DNA of 64,000 nucleotides, from NCBI GenBank assembly GCA_026182355.1, contig JAPFBL010000233.1, positions 1,674,001 to 1,738,000 on the forward strand. Direction: 5' to 3'. Of the stretch, positions 1 through 11,710 are shown in pieces. How positions within the stretch are numbered: position 1 is the stretch's first letter; each line of letters begins with the position of its first letter. The DNA comes from Hermatobates lingyangjiaoensis (lineage: Eukaryota; Arthropoda; Insecta; Hemiptera; Hermatobatidae). Under the pieces are notes generated by a model. The model saw nothing but the letters and a program-made list of their open reading frames with translations. It searched no databases and was not told where the DNA came from. A program made the translations under genes and the position numbers.

Positions 1-39
1 GACCAAAAATTAAATTAACTAATTCACGCAATTGTACCA

Positions 40-53
40 GGGGGGGGGGGGGG
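40..53. repeat. G14 homopolymer
   Basis: Fourteen consecutive G on the plus strand at the 3' side of the LINE remnant, unusual in such AT-rich DNA. It may be partly an assembly or sequencing artefact; the length should not be trusted. Confidence 0.8.
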
Positions 54-372
54 CGAAAACAACAAAAACGGCAGTTATAATCCTGGTATTAGGTGGCTCA
101 TTTACCTCACTACCAAACATTTTAACGCTGGGTTGCAATGGCTCTCTTTTTCCTGCCCACCTCGTGGATGAACTCGAGGTATCCCTTCACGTTTTTACGT
201 TTGAACGATACCTCGTAAAGCTCGCTTGCCTCTTTTCCAACTATCGCCTCGACCTTTGTTCTTTCATAGTCATATCTGGGGCACTCCTCAATAACATGCT
301 GGACTGTCTCAGGGCTCCACCCACAGAGACATGTAGGATCCTCCACTCGCTTGAAGCGGTGTAAATAATTTA
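40..372 (-). pseudogene. C-terminal remnant of a non-LTR (LINE) retrotransposon ORF
   Basis: Read on the minus strand, the frame ending with a stop at 122-124 encodes a peptide containing CLCG, then ETVQHVIEECPRY, that is a C-x-C-G...H-x4-C arrangement followed by acidic and basic residues. This is the zinc-knuckle-like tail typical of reverse-transcriptase polyproteins of Jockey/R1/I-type LINEs. The frame extends upstream of 346 as INYLHRFKRVEDP, but meets a stop just beyond, where a neighbouring frame reads DESWLIHKLF, so a frameshift is likely. The sequence after the stop (39-121) would be its 3' UTR. Only the last ~80 residues remain, so it is a dead 5'-truncated copy. The family assignment is by motif only; the exact clade is uncertain. 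Confidence 0.6.
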
Positions 373-595
373 TGTATCAGCCATGATTCATCCATCACAA
401 TACCGACATTGTAAAGACGATCATGATACTCTTTATTACTGCAAACTTATAAATGAGTGGTCTCCATCCACCTTGTAAAAATGGGTAGGAAATGGAAGAA
501 TCGTGATGGTACTATATATAAGAATTATATAGTATTACTACAGAATATATAAAAAGTCAATAATGTATCACCCAATTTATTGAATAGTTGTATTA
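373..595. other. AT-rich sequence without recognised feature
   Basis: No open frame or repeat is recognised apart from possible further LINE sequence just upstream of the remnant (a frame reading DESWLIHKLF on the minus strand). Confidence 0.5.
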
Positions 596-876
596 TTCAA
601 TCAAGATTCGGTCAATTTTCAAGGTTCAAAAATCCAACTCTCGTTGCTGACGTTTCATTTTTTTTTTAAAAACCTTTTTTCATAGGCCTAAAAAAAAGGA
701 GTAATAAGAAATCACATTTCAACATCCAACATATAAACAATATGATATGGATTGTTACAACTTCGGAATATTAAAGTAGAAGTATTTCAAAGATAAATAG
801 AATAATATAACTTACAGATATAAAAATTTGTTTAATTCAAACTCTTTTGAAAATTGACCGAATCCTGATTAAATAA
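596..876 (-). mobile_element. Family D short retroelement-like repeat, copy 1
   Basis: The ends are inverted repeats: GATTCGGTCAATTTTCAA near 606 and its complement near 848-868. Inside, the minus strand carries the block GGCCTATGAAAAA...GAAACGT...AACGAGAG that recurs at 33.7, 39.4, 43.4 and 58.9 kb. No coding capacity is seen. The GAA-ACGT core resembles the 3' half of a hammerhead ribozyme. Confidence 0.6.
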
Positions 877-920
877 AACACCTATTTAGAATGTATATAT
901 AAATATGTATAAAAAGGTTT

Positions 921-1133
921 CACATAAACATGTGAAACAACAATCAATGATCAAACCACAATAAGAAATGGGAAAACAAGACTAAGATCTTTCAACCGTA
1001 ACAAGCGGTCTTCGTCAGAGTCAAAAACCCAACTGAGGTTTTTTCAGTTGGGTTTTTGACTCTGACGAAGACCGCTTGTTACGGTTGAAAGATCTTAGTC
1101 TTGTTTTCCCATTTCTTATTGTGGTTTGATCAT
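921..1133. mobile_element. Foldback element A1 with perfect 90-bp arms
   Basis: Arm 1 (947-1036) and arm 2 (1044-1133) are exact reverse complements over 90 bases with a 7-base spacer (1037-1043). The outer ends read ATGATCAAACC. A leader (921-946, CACATAAACATGTGAAAC) recurs next to other copies. Each arm holds a hammerhead-like core: on the plus strand GACT (1058-1061), CTGACGA (1062-1068), stem-loop (1069-1086), GAA (1087-1089), palindrome AGATCT (1090-1095), T (1096), AGTC (1097-1100). GACT pairs with AGTC as helix I. There is no ORF, so it is non-autonomous. The perfect arms imply recent formation or ongoing homogenisation. Confidence 0.85.
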
Positions 1134-2393
1134 AAATATGTATATATAAGAAATTAAATTTATGAATTAAAGATATTTTTATGGTTTTGTTACCGACATA
1201 TTGGTGTTAATAATGAACAAACATTTATATTTTTTAGTGTTGCGATTTATTAGAATTTTTTTTTGTTCAAACAGATAATGAAATATAAAAAAATACTGGT
1301 TAATATGTATTTTGTAAAAGAGTTTTACTTAAAGATTGAATAATTTAGCCAGAAATGACAAATATCATAGAAAACAAAATACCATATATTTTATGAAGTA
1401 TTATTGTAAATCTACATAAAATAACAGTTAATGGTTCAACTGAATAGATGGGTTTGTATGGGGTCTGTGGGTGCCCTTACTTGGATAATCCATTTCCATC
1501 ATGCCGTAGTAAATGACACAAAGCATTGAAAACGCATTGCTATAACTAAACATAATAAAACTATATCAGCAAATCTAACCAAAAAAATAGGAAAAAGTAC
1601 AGCTGAGTTTCAAAACCCTGCATTATTTAGTACAAACATCATTTAAGAAAAATCTTATAAATTCAAACAGAAATTAAATGTGTGTATAAAAAATGCAAAA
1701 GATCAAAAATTTGTATATGTTTACACAAGTCATATGAATTTCTCTACTGTTTAGAATGTTTACTAAGATTTCATAATGTTAGACAAAATATTGTCTCATA
1801 ATTAGGTCTGTGAAGCAAACATAGTGGTTTGTTTTATAACATTCATTAATTAAGATAATTTACAAAGCTTATATTTATTTACAATAAAAATGAGCCAATT
1901 ACTTTACAAACCCGCTTAAAGAAGACAATTCCTGAATTTACTTTTAAGGTAATTATTGCTATAAAACAAAAACAAGTCCCTACTTTTTTTTTTTTTTTCT
2001 ACTAATTGGACGAGTTTAGTCACTATTATCTCTTTAGTTTATTTGAATCAAAATGTTCTTGCAATTATAAAAGAGCTGAATTAATACTATATGTATTAAA
2101 CAGAAACCCCGGAAGGGCATTTTACTTAAAACAAAAGAGATTCACAACACTACCCCCCGTCACAGTCTAATTCTTTTTCGATTAGAAAACTTTTTTCTCT
2201 TTATTTTATATATATATTTTTTAAACGAAATATGAAAATTAATTTCTTTGATTTTCCATTTTAAACAAAATCTCTAAAATATAGAACATAATAGCTATTT
2301 CATTATTTAATAATTTCCTGATAATTGGATTTAATATAGCAATCAATAGTCCATACTTATAATTATTAATAACGCTTCTTGAAATTGTTGCAG
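1134..2393. other. AT-rich non-coding stretch
   Basis: No long frame, RNA gene or clear repeat is seen; there is a T run at 1985-1998 and several short A/T homopolymers. Confidence 0.5.
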
Positions 2394-2498
2394 GATAAGC
2401 ATGCATGTCGATTCTGCAGATGCGATGAGATCCATATTATGGGTTCTCATAAAAAAGAGAAGTCTGGGTTTTCAGTCACAAGAACTTACTTAAGAACG
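2394..2498 (+). CDS. Possible internal exon, unknown protein
   Basis: A 105-base stretch bounded by a plausible acceptor (GAAATTGTTGCAG, ending 2393) and a weak donor (GTAATA at 2499). It is open in phase 0 and exactly 35 codons long, with the start DKHACRFCRC and the end FSVTRTYLRT. The C-x2-C-x-C cluster and the lysine-rich middle look protein-like, and local GC is above the neighbourhood. A second frame is also open almost to the end, and I recognise no family, so this may be chance. No neighbouring exon was found. Confidence 0.25.
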
Positions 2499-2760
2499 GT
2501 AATATAAATAAATTCTCATAAATATTGAGCTATATTATAACTATTTTTGTTGAGAAAAACGTATATATTGATATTATTTCTAGATTATATCTTTTATTGT
2601 TTTATGACAATTAATGTTTTAATCATTTTCTTTCTGTTTATTTTTACTCATATTTGTCAAGCATTAATAGAATTACAGTTGTTGAATTGGTCAAAAAAAG
2701 CCTTAATCAACTATATCTGAATTCTGTAAAATGCTACATCGATATCATTGACTCATGGAC

Positions 2761-3045
2761 CAAAATACCAAACAGTGTTTTCAACCAATCTTTGAACTTG
2801 ATTCTTAATATTACCCACTATACTATTTCATTCATTCATATACAATCAATAAATAATTCATGTAATATAGTTCATTTTAAACGTTTTTACATATTTCAGT
2901 ATAAAATTACCAAACAGTGTTTTCAACCAATCTTTGAACTTGATTCTTAATATTACTCACTATACTATTTCATTCATTCATATACAATCAATAAATAATT
3001 CATGTAATATAGTTCATTGTAAGCGTTTTTACATATTTCAGTATA
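2761..3045. repeat. Two-copy tandem duplication, 142-bp unit
   Basis: The block starting ACCAAACAGTGTTTTCAACC at 2767 recurs at 2909 and runs to about 3045 with few differences. It creates two overlapping short open frames that are not genes. The two copies are very similar, so the duplication is recent. Confidence 0.9.
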
Positions 3046-3509
3046 ATATATATATTGTACATGTCATGACGAGCGTAGTACTGAATGTACTAGTAACCAC
3101 CAATAATCATCTCATCTAAACCTTGTACTTTATCATAGACCTAGAAACAGTGCATGATATTTAAGCATCAGATTTATCTTTGTCATAAACTAGTTATCTC
3201 GTTAAATCACTTGATATGATTCAATAATTTAACAGTTGACAATATTTAATATAGGCTTAAAAGCCAGCTTTCTTCTCAAATTCCATTACTTAATAAAAAA
3301 TTCTACTTCAGTAAATTCTATTTAAATGACTGAGCAAAATTAACCCTGTGATTATCCATGTTTAGCAGCCATATCCTTTCAATTTTGTTATACCAAGATG
3401 AGTTAGATTAATAAAGTTATCACGACATAAAACCAGTGTCAGCAGATGCATGAGGAGATCTCCAATTCCTAATAAAAATCTTATTTTTGACAGGAAAAGG
3501 GATAGGTAT

Positions 3510-4245
3510 TCTTAGCTATAGAACATAGAAAATAATCATATTCTTTGCTATAGAATATAGAATGTAAACTTATTCTTGGCTATAGATAATAGAATATAAC
3601 TTATTCATAGCTATAGAATATAAACTTATTCTGAGCTGTAGAATATAGAAAATAAACTTATTCTTGGCTATAAATTATAAAATATAAAGTTAACCTGAGC
3701 TGTATAATATAGAATATAAACTTATTATGAGCTGTAGAATATAGAATAAGAACTTATTCTTAGCTATAGAACATAAACTTATTCTTGGCTAGAAATTATA
3801 GAACATAAATAAAAGCTGTAGAATATAGAATATAAACTTATAATGAGCTGTAAAATATAGAATATAAACTTATTCTTGCCTATAGATTATAGAATATAAA
3901 CTTATTCTTAGCTATATAATATAAACGTATTCTAAGCTGTAGAATATAAACCTATTCTTGGCTACGGATTATAGAATATAAACTTATTCTTAGACATAGA
4001 ATATAGAATATATTTTATTCTCAGCTATAGAATATAGAATACAAACTTATTCTTACCTATAGTTTATAGAATATAAACTTCTTCATAGCTATGGAAATAG
4101 AACATAAAATTATTCTTGGCTATAGTTTATAGAATATAAACTTGTTCTTAGCTATAGAATATAGAATATAAACTTATTCTTAGCTATAGAATATAGAATA
4201 TAAACTTATTCTCAGCTATAGAATACTATATTTTCTATCATCACC
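3510..4245. repeat. AT-rich minisatellite, ~32-bp unit
   Basis: About twenty degenerate copies of a unit built from TTATTCTTAGC, TATAGAATA and TAGAATATAAAC. The last units (4141-4245) are nearly identical, the left ones more diverged and variable in length. Confidence 0.9.
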
Positions 4246-4911
4246 TAATTTTTATTTACAGTATTTTAATTTTATTAATAACTATATTTTTACAAAGGAG
4301 CGACAGATACAACTATTAATTGTAAAGTCTCCGTTTATCTAAAAATCTACATTACTATTTATTAGTTGCTTAATCAATAATTACTATAATAATAATAATT
4401 AATCTTCTATACAGATAAGAGACTACCATTTTACATGATTGAGTCATGGACATTCATTGCACATTTTAATGTAGCAAGTTTACAAATTTTAACAACTACC
4501 ATATAATTTTAAATGACACTAAAAGTTTTAATTTTTCTTAATTTCTCAATATTCATTAATATATAAGCATTATGATAGAATATGACCTCAATTTTTACAG
4601 TAATAATAGGTTATCCACAATAAAATACCTTTTATTTATTTTAACTTTTTTTCTTTTTTTATCATTATTACTATTACTATTTTTTAGGATTACTATTTTA
4701 TTTTTTATTACTTATTAGGCATTACTTACTTTATAACTAAAGCTAACAATACTAACTAGCTCTTATCTATTGAAACATATTTCTAAACTAATCTAGCAGC
4801 AGGTTGTATATCGGTTGGTAGAGTATTCTTCAAGTGACTATATACTTAATTGTCAACACGCCAATTAGATTTTCAAGTAAAATGAACAGTCTTAAATTTG
4901 ATAATAGTAAT
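4246..4911. other. AT-rich non-coding stretch
   Basis: Nothing beyond simple AT-rich sequence is recognised. Confidence 0.5.
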
Positions 4912-5222
4912 GGCCAGGTTAACCCAGTGTCAACGTGACCGCCTCTGGACTGATAGATCCAGGGTTCAATTCCCACTCGGGTCCTGACTTTATTCAGGAG
5001 GGAAATAAATCTGAGCACATCGTCAATCACGGAGGACGTTTAGCCATTTGTCCCGAACCTGTATGATGTCAGGTAATTGTTAAAGATCTCTACTGTAAAT
5101 ACACTTGAATTAGGTAAACTTTAGGACCCCCAATGCAGTGGACTGCTTATTGTATGGTATCGCAAAACGCCCATGTTTGGTCCATGTATGTTCCTTGTGG
5201 ACCTGCCACTGCGACCCAACCA
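4912..5222 (+). mobile_element. tRNA-derived SINE, tail type A, diverged
   Basis: The head (4912-4985) resembles a tRNA: a degenerate A box (GGTTAACCCAGTG) and a B box (GGTTCAATTCC). The body has the shared central domain (GAGCACATCGTC, GGACGTTTAGCC, TGTCAGGTA...TTAAAGATC). The 3' part (GGTATCGCAAA...CACTGCGACCCAACC) is tail type A as at 13.9 and 30.7 kb. It is transcribed by Pol III in principle, without coding capacity; several box changes suggest an old copy. Confidence 0.85.
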
Positions 5223-6299
5223 ATGGTAATAATTATTAAAGCTAAATTTTTCTCTTGTCTAACGAATTTGGAGGAGCTTTTTTGGCTAAAAAAAAAGAAC
5301 TAAAGAATGAAATTTTAAAATAAACTTTTTAACTTTACTCAAAGAAGAAATCTGTTTTCGGAGTATAAATAGCACTTTCTTTACCATCATCTACGCTTTT
5401 TAACAACGCTACCCTGTACTATTGAGAGCATCCTAAACTAACAACAATCACTTAAAAATATGGAAAATATTTGTTGACCTTTTGCTCTTGAAAAGGCGGC
5501 ACTAATTTAATTAGTATTCGGCTGTACTTATATTAAAATTATTGTTTATTTGGGCACACTTTTCCTCTATAAATCTAAATATTTTATCTTCAATTCAGTC
5601 ATGCACCTTTTATTTTCAATTTGCAGACATTCAATGTATTTTATATATTTTTTGGAATCTCTTACAGTATGTTAAATCACACATCATACGTCTGATCATT
5701 CCACAAGAAAGTGGTGATCAATGATTATAAAGAAATTATAACAAATAATTTGAGAAAAAATTATTATTTAGTTGTTCAACAAATTGTTTCTGAACTGAAC
5801 TGAAAACTTCCCTGTTTACAACAAAATCTTTCCGTCCTGTATTACACATTATGTTGCGTAAGTAACATAATATGATACTAAATAGTTGAGAATGTCGTAA
5901 ATACATTTTGGGATAGTTTTGTGTGAGGCTGACATTCATTTATCATTTTTATATAGGCTTATTAATTTATTTCGAAGAGCTTTATTTGTTACCAGCAAGA
6001 TAAATTAGGACAGTCTGTAAAGTTTACAAAAATAAGAAGGATGACATTGCTTTGGTTGAAATACTTCATGGAGACGTTCATGTTTAATTTTTTCCAAAGT
6101 CATCACCGTATGAATAATACTGAATCAGTTAATTCTACAAAAAGTTCAAAAATTAAATCAACTGTACATTTAATCAAAAAAAAAAAAAAATCTGTTTACT
6201 AATTATAAAAGGCATTTTTTTTACCAATAAATTACTGAATTTATAAAATGAAACAATAATTTATAAAGTAAAGTGAACCAATAAATGACGTAATTGAAA
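5223..6299. other. AT-rich non-coding stretch
   Basis: No gene or repeat recognised. Short open frames at 5542-5939 lack coding character. A13 at 6178-6190. Confidence 0.5.
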
Positions 6300-6452
6300 T
6301 GATGTTGCTTGAGTGACGTCATGTGCTAGTCATGCACATCATGCACTGTGATTGGTCAGTTCAGAATACGACTTTGTAGTGTTCTAATACATCCGCCATA
6401 ATGAAATATTATTCTCTGAAAAGAACAATATTCCTGGATATTTAAACAAATC
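6300..6452 (+). promoter_or_regulatory. Candidate promoter and non-coding first exon
   Basis: A cluster of core-promoter words in otherwise featureless DNA: a perfect CRE (TGACGTCA, 6314-6321), an inverted CCAAT box (ATTGG, 6351-6355) and a YY1-like CCGCCAT (6393-6399), followed by a short frame from ATG 6401 (13 codons) and a consensus splice donor (GTAAGTAC from 6453). This fits a plus-strand TATA-less promoter with a 5' UTR exon of perhaps 60-90 bases. It is sequence-word evidence only; the gene it would serve was not found. Confidence 0.4.
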
Positions 6453-7124
6453 GTAAGTACGACCATTTCTGCAATTATTTGTAGGTATATTTTTAACAAT
6501 AAATTAGTTCAATAATAATAATAATAAATAAATAATTAGATGACAATTTCTTAGTGTTTATGTTTAACCAAATGGCTACTTCAGTTATAGGTTAGCGTCC
6601 TTTCTTTAAAACAAATTATACTAAAATCAATAATACATACCTATATTTATACACAATGTGACAAATTAATTAAAAATACAGAATAATGTGTTCGTTATTT
6701 ATCAAAATGTCAAACAAATATCCTACCAGAAATAAATTATTGAAATAATTAGAATGACATTTTAAATTATTAAAGTTTAATGGAATATATTACTTTCTAA
6801 TATTATGTGTAACTCTTACAGTTTGAATTCAATAATAGTTATCATTGTTTTTATGATTATAGTTGTTTCATGTTTAATACAATTAACTATTTCAATTCAG
6901 TTATTAGTATTAATTTTGTTATCTAATGTAATGATGTATCATTTAACGTTCATTTTACTAATTAATGGCATATTCTTTTAATTAATAAATAAAAATCATT
7001 CTTTATAATCATATAATGGAAAATTACGTTAACTAAAACTGATTTAGAAAAAATATGAGAACATAATACAGGACTAAAACCATAGCTACAATAACCTTGT
7101 CTATAGAACAAGCTCAGCATTTTA

Positions 7125-7810
7125 CAACTTCCAATATTAATTTAACATCCATTTCTTTTACCTGTATTATAATTGTTTACCAATTCAAATCATTATGAAG
7201 CAATGAAATGATTGGGTAACTGTAAACTTACTTTTGGTTCATTCTTTGTTATCATATAGTTGTTAAATTCATTGAAAATTTTTAATATTTTGAAACTGTA
7301 GTTTCTATATATAGTCATATTTATAATTTTGACATTATGAATTGTTTATTATTAAAAATTATATCAACACTAAATGATAGGTTGATCACTTTAAATGTTC
7401 ATTACTTGTTCAATCTGTTATAATGTCATATTTCTTCCTATTGGTAGATTAATTAAGTTATTTACTAATTTCATACTAATTCCTCTTGCTAACAACCTCA
7501 ATAGTTCAATTCAACATTCATATATTTTATTTAATTTCAACTAATTTACTCTGTTCTTTTCTAACTTCCAATATAAATTTAATATCCATTTGAATTTAAT
7601 TTTAATTTACTACTTGTATTATATTGTTCACCAATTGAAATCTTTATGTAGCAAAGAAAAGATTTGGGCAATTGTAAACTTACTTTTGGTTCATTCTGCA
7701 TTATCACATATTTTTTTTTCATACTTTGAAACTGTAGTTTCTATATATGATCAATCATATTAATAATTTTGATATTATGAAATGTTTATTATTAAAAATT
7801 ATATTAACAC
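7125..7810. repeat. Tandem duplication, ~438-bp period
   Basis: Blocks 7125-7372 and 7563-7810 align in the same orientation: both carry AACTTCCAATAT, TGTAAACTTACTTTTGGTTC and TTTGAAACTGTAGTTTC, and end in TTTATTATTAAAAATTATAT. They are diverged by indels and substitutions, so the duplication is old. Confidence 0.75.
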
Positions 7811-8244
7811 AATTATATAAAAACTATTTAAGTATCTATGAAATTAGTTTTTAAATGTGTTTAAACTAAATTTAATCCTATATCATGTTTATTAAAGAAG
7901 TAATTTGCCAAATTTCTCTAATTTCTAGACTTTTTAACACTATATTTTGATTATTTGAGCATTTGTTTTAATGAAAATAATGAATTTTTTAAAGGTAATT
8001 CAGAAAAAAGAAACTTTATTTATGGTAATAATTTCCTTTTAAAATTAATAAAATTGGATTTGTTTTATTTTAGTAATTACCGAATAAACTTCAAGATGTT
8101 TAAAACATTTTTCTTGACTTACTTCAGTATATTTGTTTGTGATATATATTTTATATCAAAGAAATATATATCACAAAGAATAGATTAAGATATATGGTTG
8201 TGATTTTTGTTTTAGGATATTCATGTTTGTGATATATTTATAAA
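7811..8244. other. AT-rich non-coding stretch
   Basis: The short frame at 7955-8188 is dominated by Phe, Asn and Lys, as expected from AT-rich DNA, and is not supported as a gene. Confidence 0.5.
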
Positions 8245-8340
8245 TCACTGAGTTGTTACCAGTCTTCAGAGTGATTCACATCTATTTCCCTGATGACGAA
8301 GCCATCAAAATATAGCAGTAAGTTTCTGTTTCATTTCAGT
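8245..8340 (+). repeat. Family C repeat with degenerate hammerhead-like core
   Basis: TTCACATCTATTTCCCTGAT, then GACGAAGCCATCAAAATATAG. The same layout recurs at 42880-42965. CTGATGA is intact, but the expected GAA is replaced by CAA, so it would not be a working ribozyme. Confidence 0.45.
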
Positions 8341-9964
8341 GTGTTCTTTTTTGTGAATATAGTTTACATATATATATTAATAGTTGGATTTTTATTAAAT
8401 GTCACTTTTCGTTTTGGTTCTTTTATTGTTGGATTTGAAAAAGGTTTAGTTTGAAAAGGAACTTGAAAGGATATGGGGAGAAACATACTTTATTTATTTA
8501 AATAAGAAATGAATACCAGATCTGTGTTTTTGTTTGAATACCACATTTAGTTGTGTTTAAGCAAAACTAAAGTTTGTTTACATATGATAAGGATGAACAT
8601 TCCATATCAGTTGCATTTAATTTTTCAGTAAATATTACATATGGCTCATGACATTACTTCACTATTCAATTTTGCCTTACTGAAATTTGAGGTTGACAAC
8701 CTTCTGTTGTAGAAGAATACATGAGGGTTTTCCTATTTTCTAATACAGGCTGTTAAATGTCGTTTTATTATCAATTTTTACTTTACTATAAATAAAGTAT
8801 AGTGATTATGAAAAATTCGATCTAGAAGTTTTGACAGAATTACATGTTTTGAGGTCCCAGAGGTTGTTTTATGAAGTTTTTTGATGATGGCTTTGTGTGG
8901 GTGGGTGGGTGAGTGTGTTAGCATTTCTTATTACCATGCTACGGTCCAGAATCTTTGATGGATCAAGTTGATATTTTACACAAAAATGGGCCCTATCATA
9001 GTATAGATGATCCCTATTGTTTGGGAAGAATTATGCATGGGAAAGGAAATTATGACGGGAAAGTCACTTTTTTTGCCAAAAACCTGTTTATAGACAACAT
9101 TTTTTCTCCTAAACTCCTAACTTTAGAGTTTTGAAATGTTGGCACTATCTTTGGGGTTACAAATGCAATAAAAGAAAAATATTCAAAATTTAAAAAAACT
9201 GCAAATTTTTTTTTCAATAAAATGTAAAAATTAGAACTTCAATTCAATCTCAAAGCTTAAGAGAGCCATACAAGCCATGCCGTATGACTGATCAAAATCA
9301 AACAATACCTAAAAATAGATCATTGTATGGAGAATGAAATGAGATATTTGTTTTTAAAATTACATTCACCAAAGGGGCGTTAAAGTACGATTTATGTTTT
9401 CAGAAAATGTTTTTTTAACGTTAAACGGCTCATTAAGAAACCATGCAAATTTTACCAAAAAGGGAACAAAAAATTAGTAATTTAGAAAAAAAAATCATGA
9501 AAGTTCAATCATGGCAAAGTGCAATAAAGCTATAAAAACTGTTTGTTTATCCCAGACTAAAGGATCACCTGCTATACTTGTCGAATTTTTGATATTTTTT
9601 TACATTGTTTACGTTGACTTAGAATTTTTTTGAGTGAATTGACCGAAATAATATAATTTTTATAGATATAATGAAAATTTTGAAATGATTTCACGACTTA
9701 TATGTGATATAAAAAGAATATAATTCTTATATGTAAAAATTCAACGACAATAGAGCATATTAAACATATAATTTCTGATTCTTTTCATGGTATGATGAGT
9801 TTGACTAACAATATGTTCTAATCGATCTACATGTTGCAACATTATACAAGGATTAATATCAGATGCTGATTTTTTTATGTTTATGAATGACATTATTTTT
9901 GGTTAATACTGAAGTTTGTGGAATGAACTTTTTCATCCTGTAAGAGACCTTCTATGTTTTCGAC
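8341..9964. other. Non-coding stretch, GT-rich patch
   Basis: A GTGGGTGGGTGGGTGAG patch lies at 8899-8915, followed by moderately complex sequence (8930-9070) that may be an old transposon. No frame is supported. Confidence 0.4.
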
Positions 9965-11710
9965 TAATATCCATTTTTTTCACTATTCTTGTCTAATAGT
10001 TCATACCATTATACTTAAAAATTTCAAGCTACCAGCTTTTAAATTTAAAATTGTACAGAAATGTCGGCTTCGAACTTGATTTGAGAATACAAAAGTCGCT
10101 ATTTACCAACATATTTTTTCTCAATATACATTTACAGCAAAGTGTAGAGTACACCACGTGAGAAAAAATAACATTCGATCAGAGTAAATTGGATTTTTAT
10201 GATTTTTGACTAAGGGAAAGAAAAGTGAGTTTTAAAAAACTCTAGCATGCCATAAAATTTCCAGTATAATAATTTGACAAAAGACTAAAAATGTAGAAAA
10301 TTATTCAGAATTAAAAAAAAAAATTCTTTTAATAATAATAAATGAAATTAACCTACATCTTAAATTTAAAATTATCTTAAAACGACATTTTTTCTTACAT
10401 ATTTTTGACATTTCAGACAAAAAATTTGTAGTGCTTTTAATATACTTAAAATATTTTTAATTTCTAAATGGGAAAATTTGTCTGAAGTATTAAATGTAGA
10501 AGGAGGTCAGATAAACTATGTAAGAGATCCACTGGCTATTGGAGCAAAAACCATGCTTTCTTGTAGGAAATTATTTCGTACAAGCAAATTTTTAATTTAA
10601 GTTTTATAATGTTTTTACTGCTGAAGTTATACTAATGATTGTATAACTGTTAATTGTGTGACATACAAAAAAAGTGGATCAATCACTATCTGTACTACTT
10701 CAGGAATGAAAGACTAATAAACATCTCCCTTTTAGACGATTATATTATGCTTAAATGAGACATTATATATTATATACCCAAGAAGTTTGATATTAAGTTT
10801 ACTTATAGTAAAGTTGAGTGTAGGCCACTCCAGATTTTTTTACAATTCTAGTCTAATAGTTCATATTTATTATTTTCAAACATTAGAAGCTCCCAACTAT
10901 AAAAGATTTAAATTATATTGAATAGCTGGCTTTGACTTCGATTTGAGTATGTAAACTGACTAATTACTAATATATTTTTTCTCAATATACATTCATAGCA
11001 AACTTATAACAGAGTACAGAAGGCAGGAAAAGTGAGTGATAACACTCACTCAGAAAAAATTCGTATATATGATATTTGACAAAGGGGAAGGAAAATGATC
11101 TTATTAAATACTAAGAAGCCATAAAATTCCCAGTATAATAATTCTATAAAAGACCGAAAATGTAAAAGATAATTCAAAATTGAAATCTTACTTTAGAGAT
11201 TAATAAATGTAATTATCGTACTACTTTAATTATAATTCATCTTAAAGCAACATTTTTTCTTCGATTTTTATGATGTTTTTCAGAGAAAATAAGGGTATTT
11301 TCCTGTTTAAAATTTGAAAATTTTACTTTAATATTCAATGTAGAAGGATGTCAAAGTAAACGATGTAAGAAACCACTGGCTATTTGAACAGAGGCCATGT
11401 TCTCTTGTAGGAAAATATTTCGTATCAAGAAATGTTCACTTTGGTTTTTCAAAAATGTTATTACTGCTGTAGTTATACTAATGAAATTATTTGCATCAGC
11501 TGTGTGATGTACAAAAATAAGCTTACTCGTATATATTGATATGTCCTTCAATCACTATCTGTACTACCTCAGGAATGAAAGACTAATAATCATATCCCAT
11601 TTAAATGTTTACATTATGCTTAAATGAGACGTTATATATTATATACTCAAGAAATTTGATATTAAGTTACTTATAGTAAAGTTGAGTGTAGGCCACTCCA
11701 GATTTTTTTT
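9965..11710. repeat. Large tandem duplication, ~865-bp unit, two copies
   Basis: Unit 1 (about 9965-10838) and unit 2 (about 10839-11710) align along their length. Paired landmarks are GTCTAATAGTTCATA (9991 and 10851), TTTTTTCTCAATATACATT, CACTGGCTATT, and TGTACTAC(T/C)TCAGGAATGAAA followed by GACTAATAA. Unit 2 ends with the same AGTTGAGTGTAGGCCACTCC as unit 1. Divergence is substantial, so it is an old segmental duplication or a two-copy satellite. No conserved reading frame is seen. Confidence 0.85.

Noticed and set aside
8270..8330. Functional hammerhead in family C
   Set aside because: CTGATGA is intact, but the required GAA is CAA in both copies, so I list it only as a degenerate relative.
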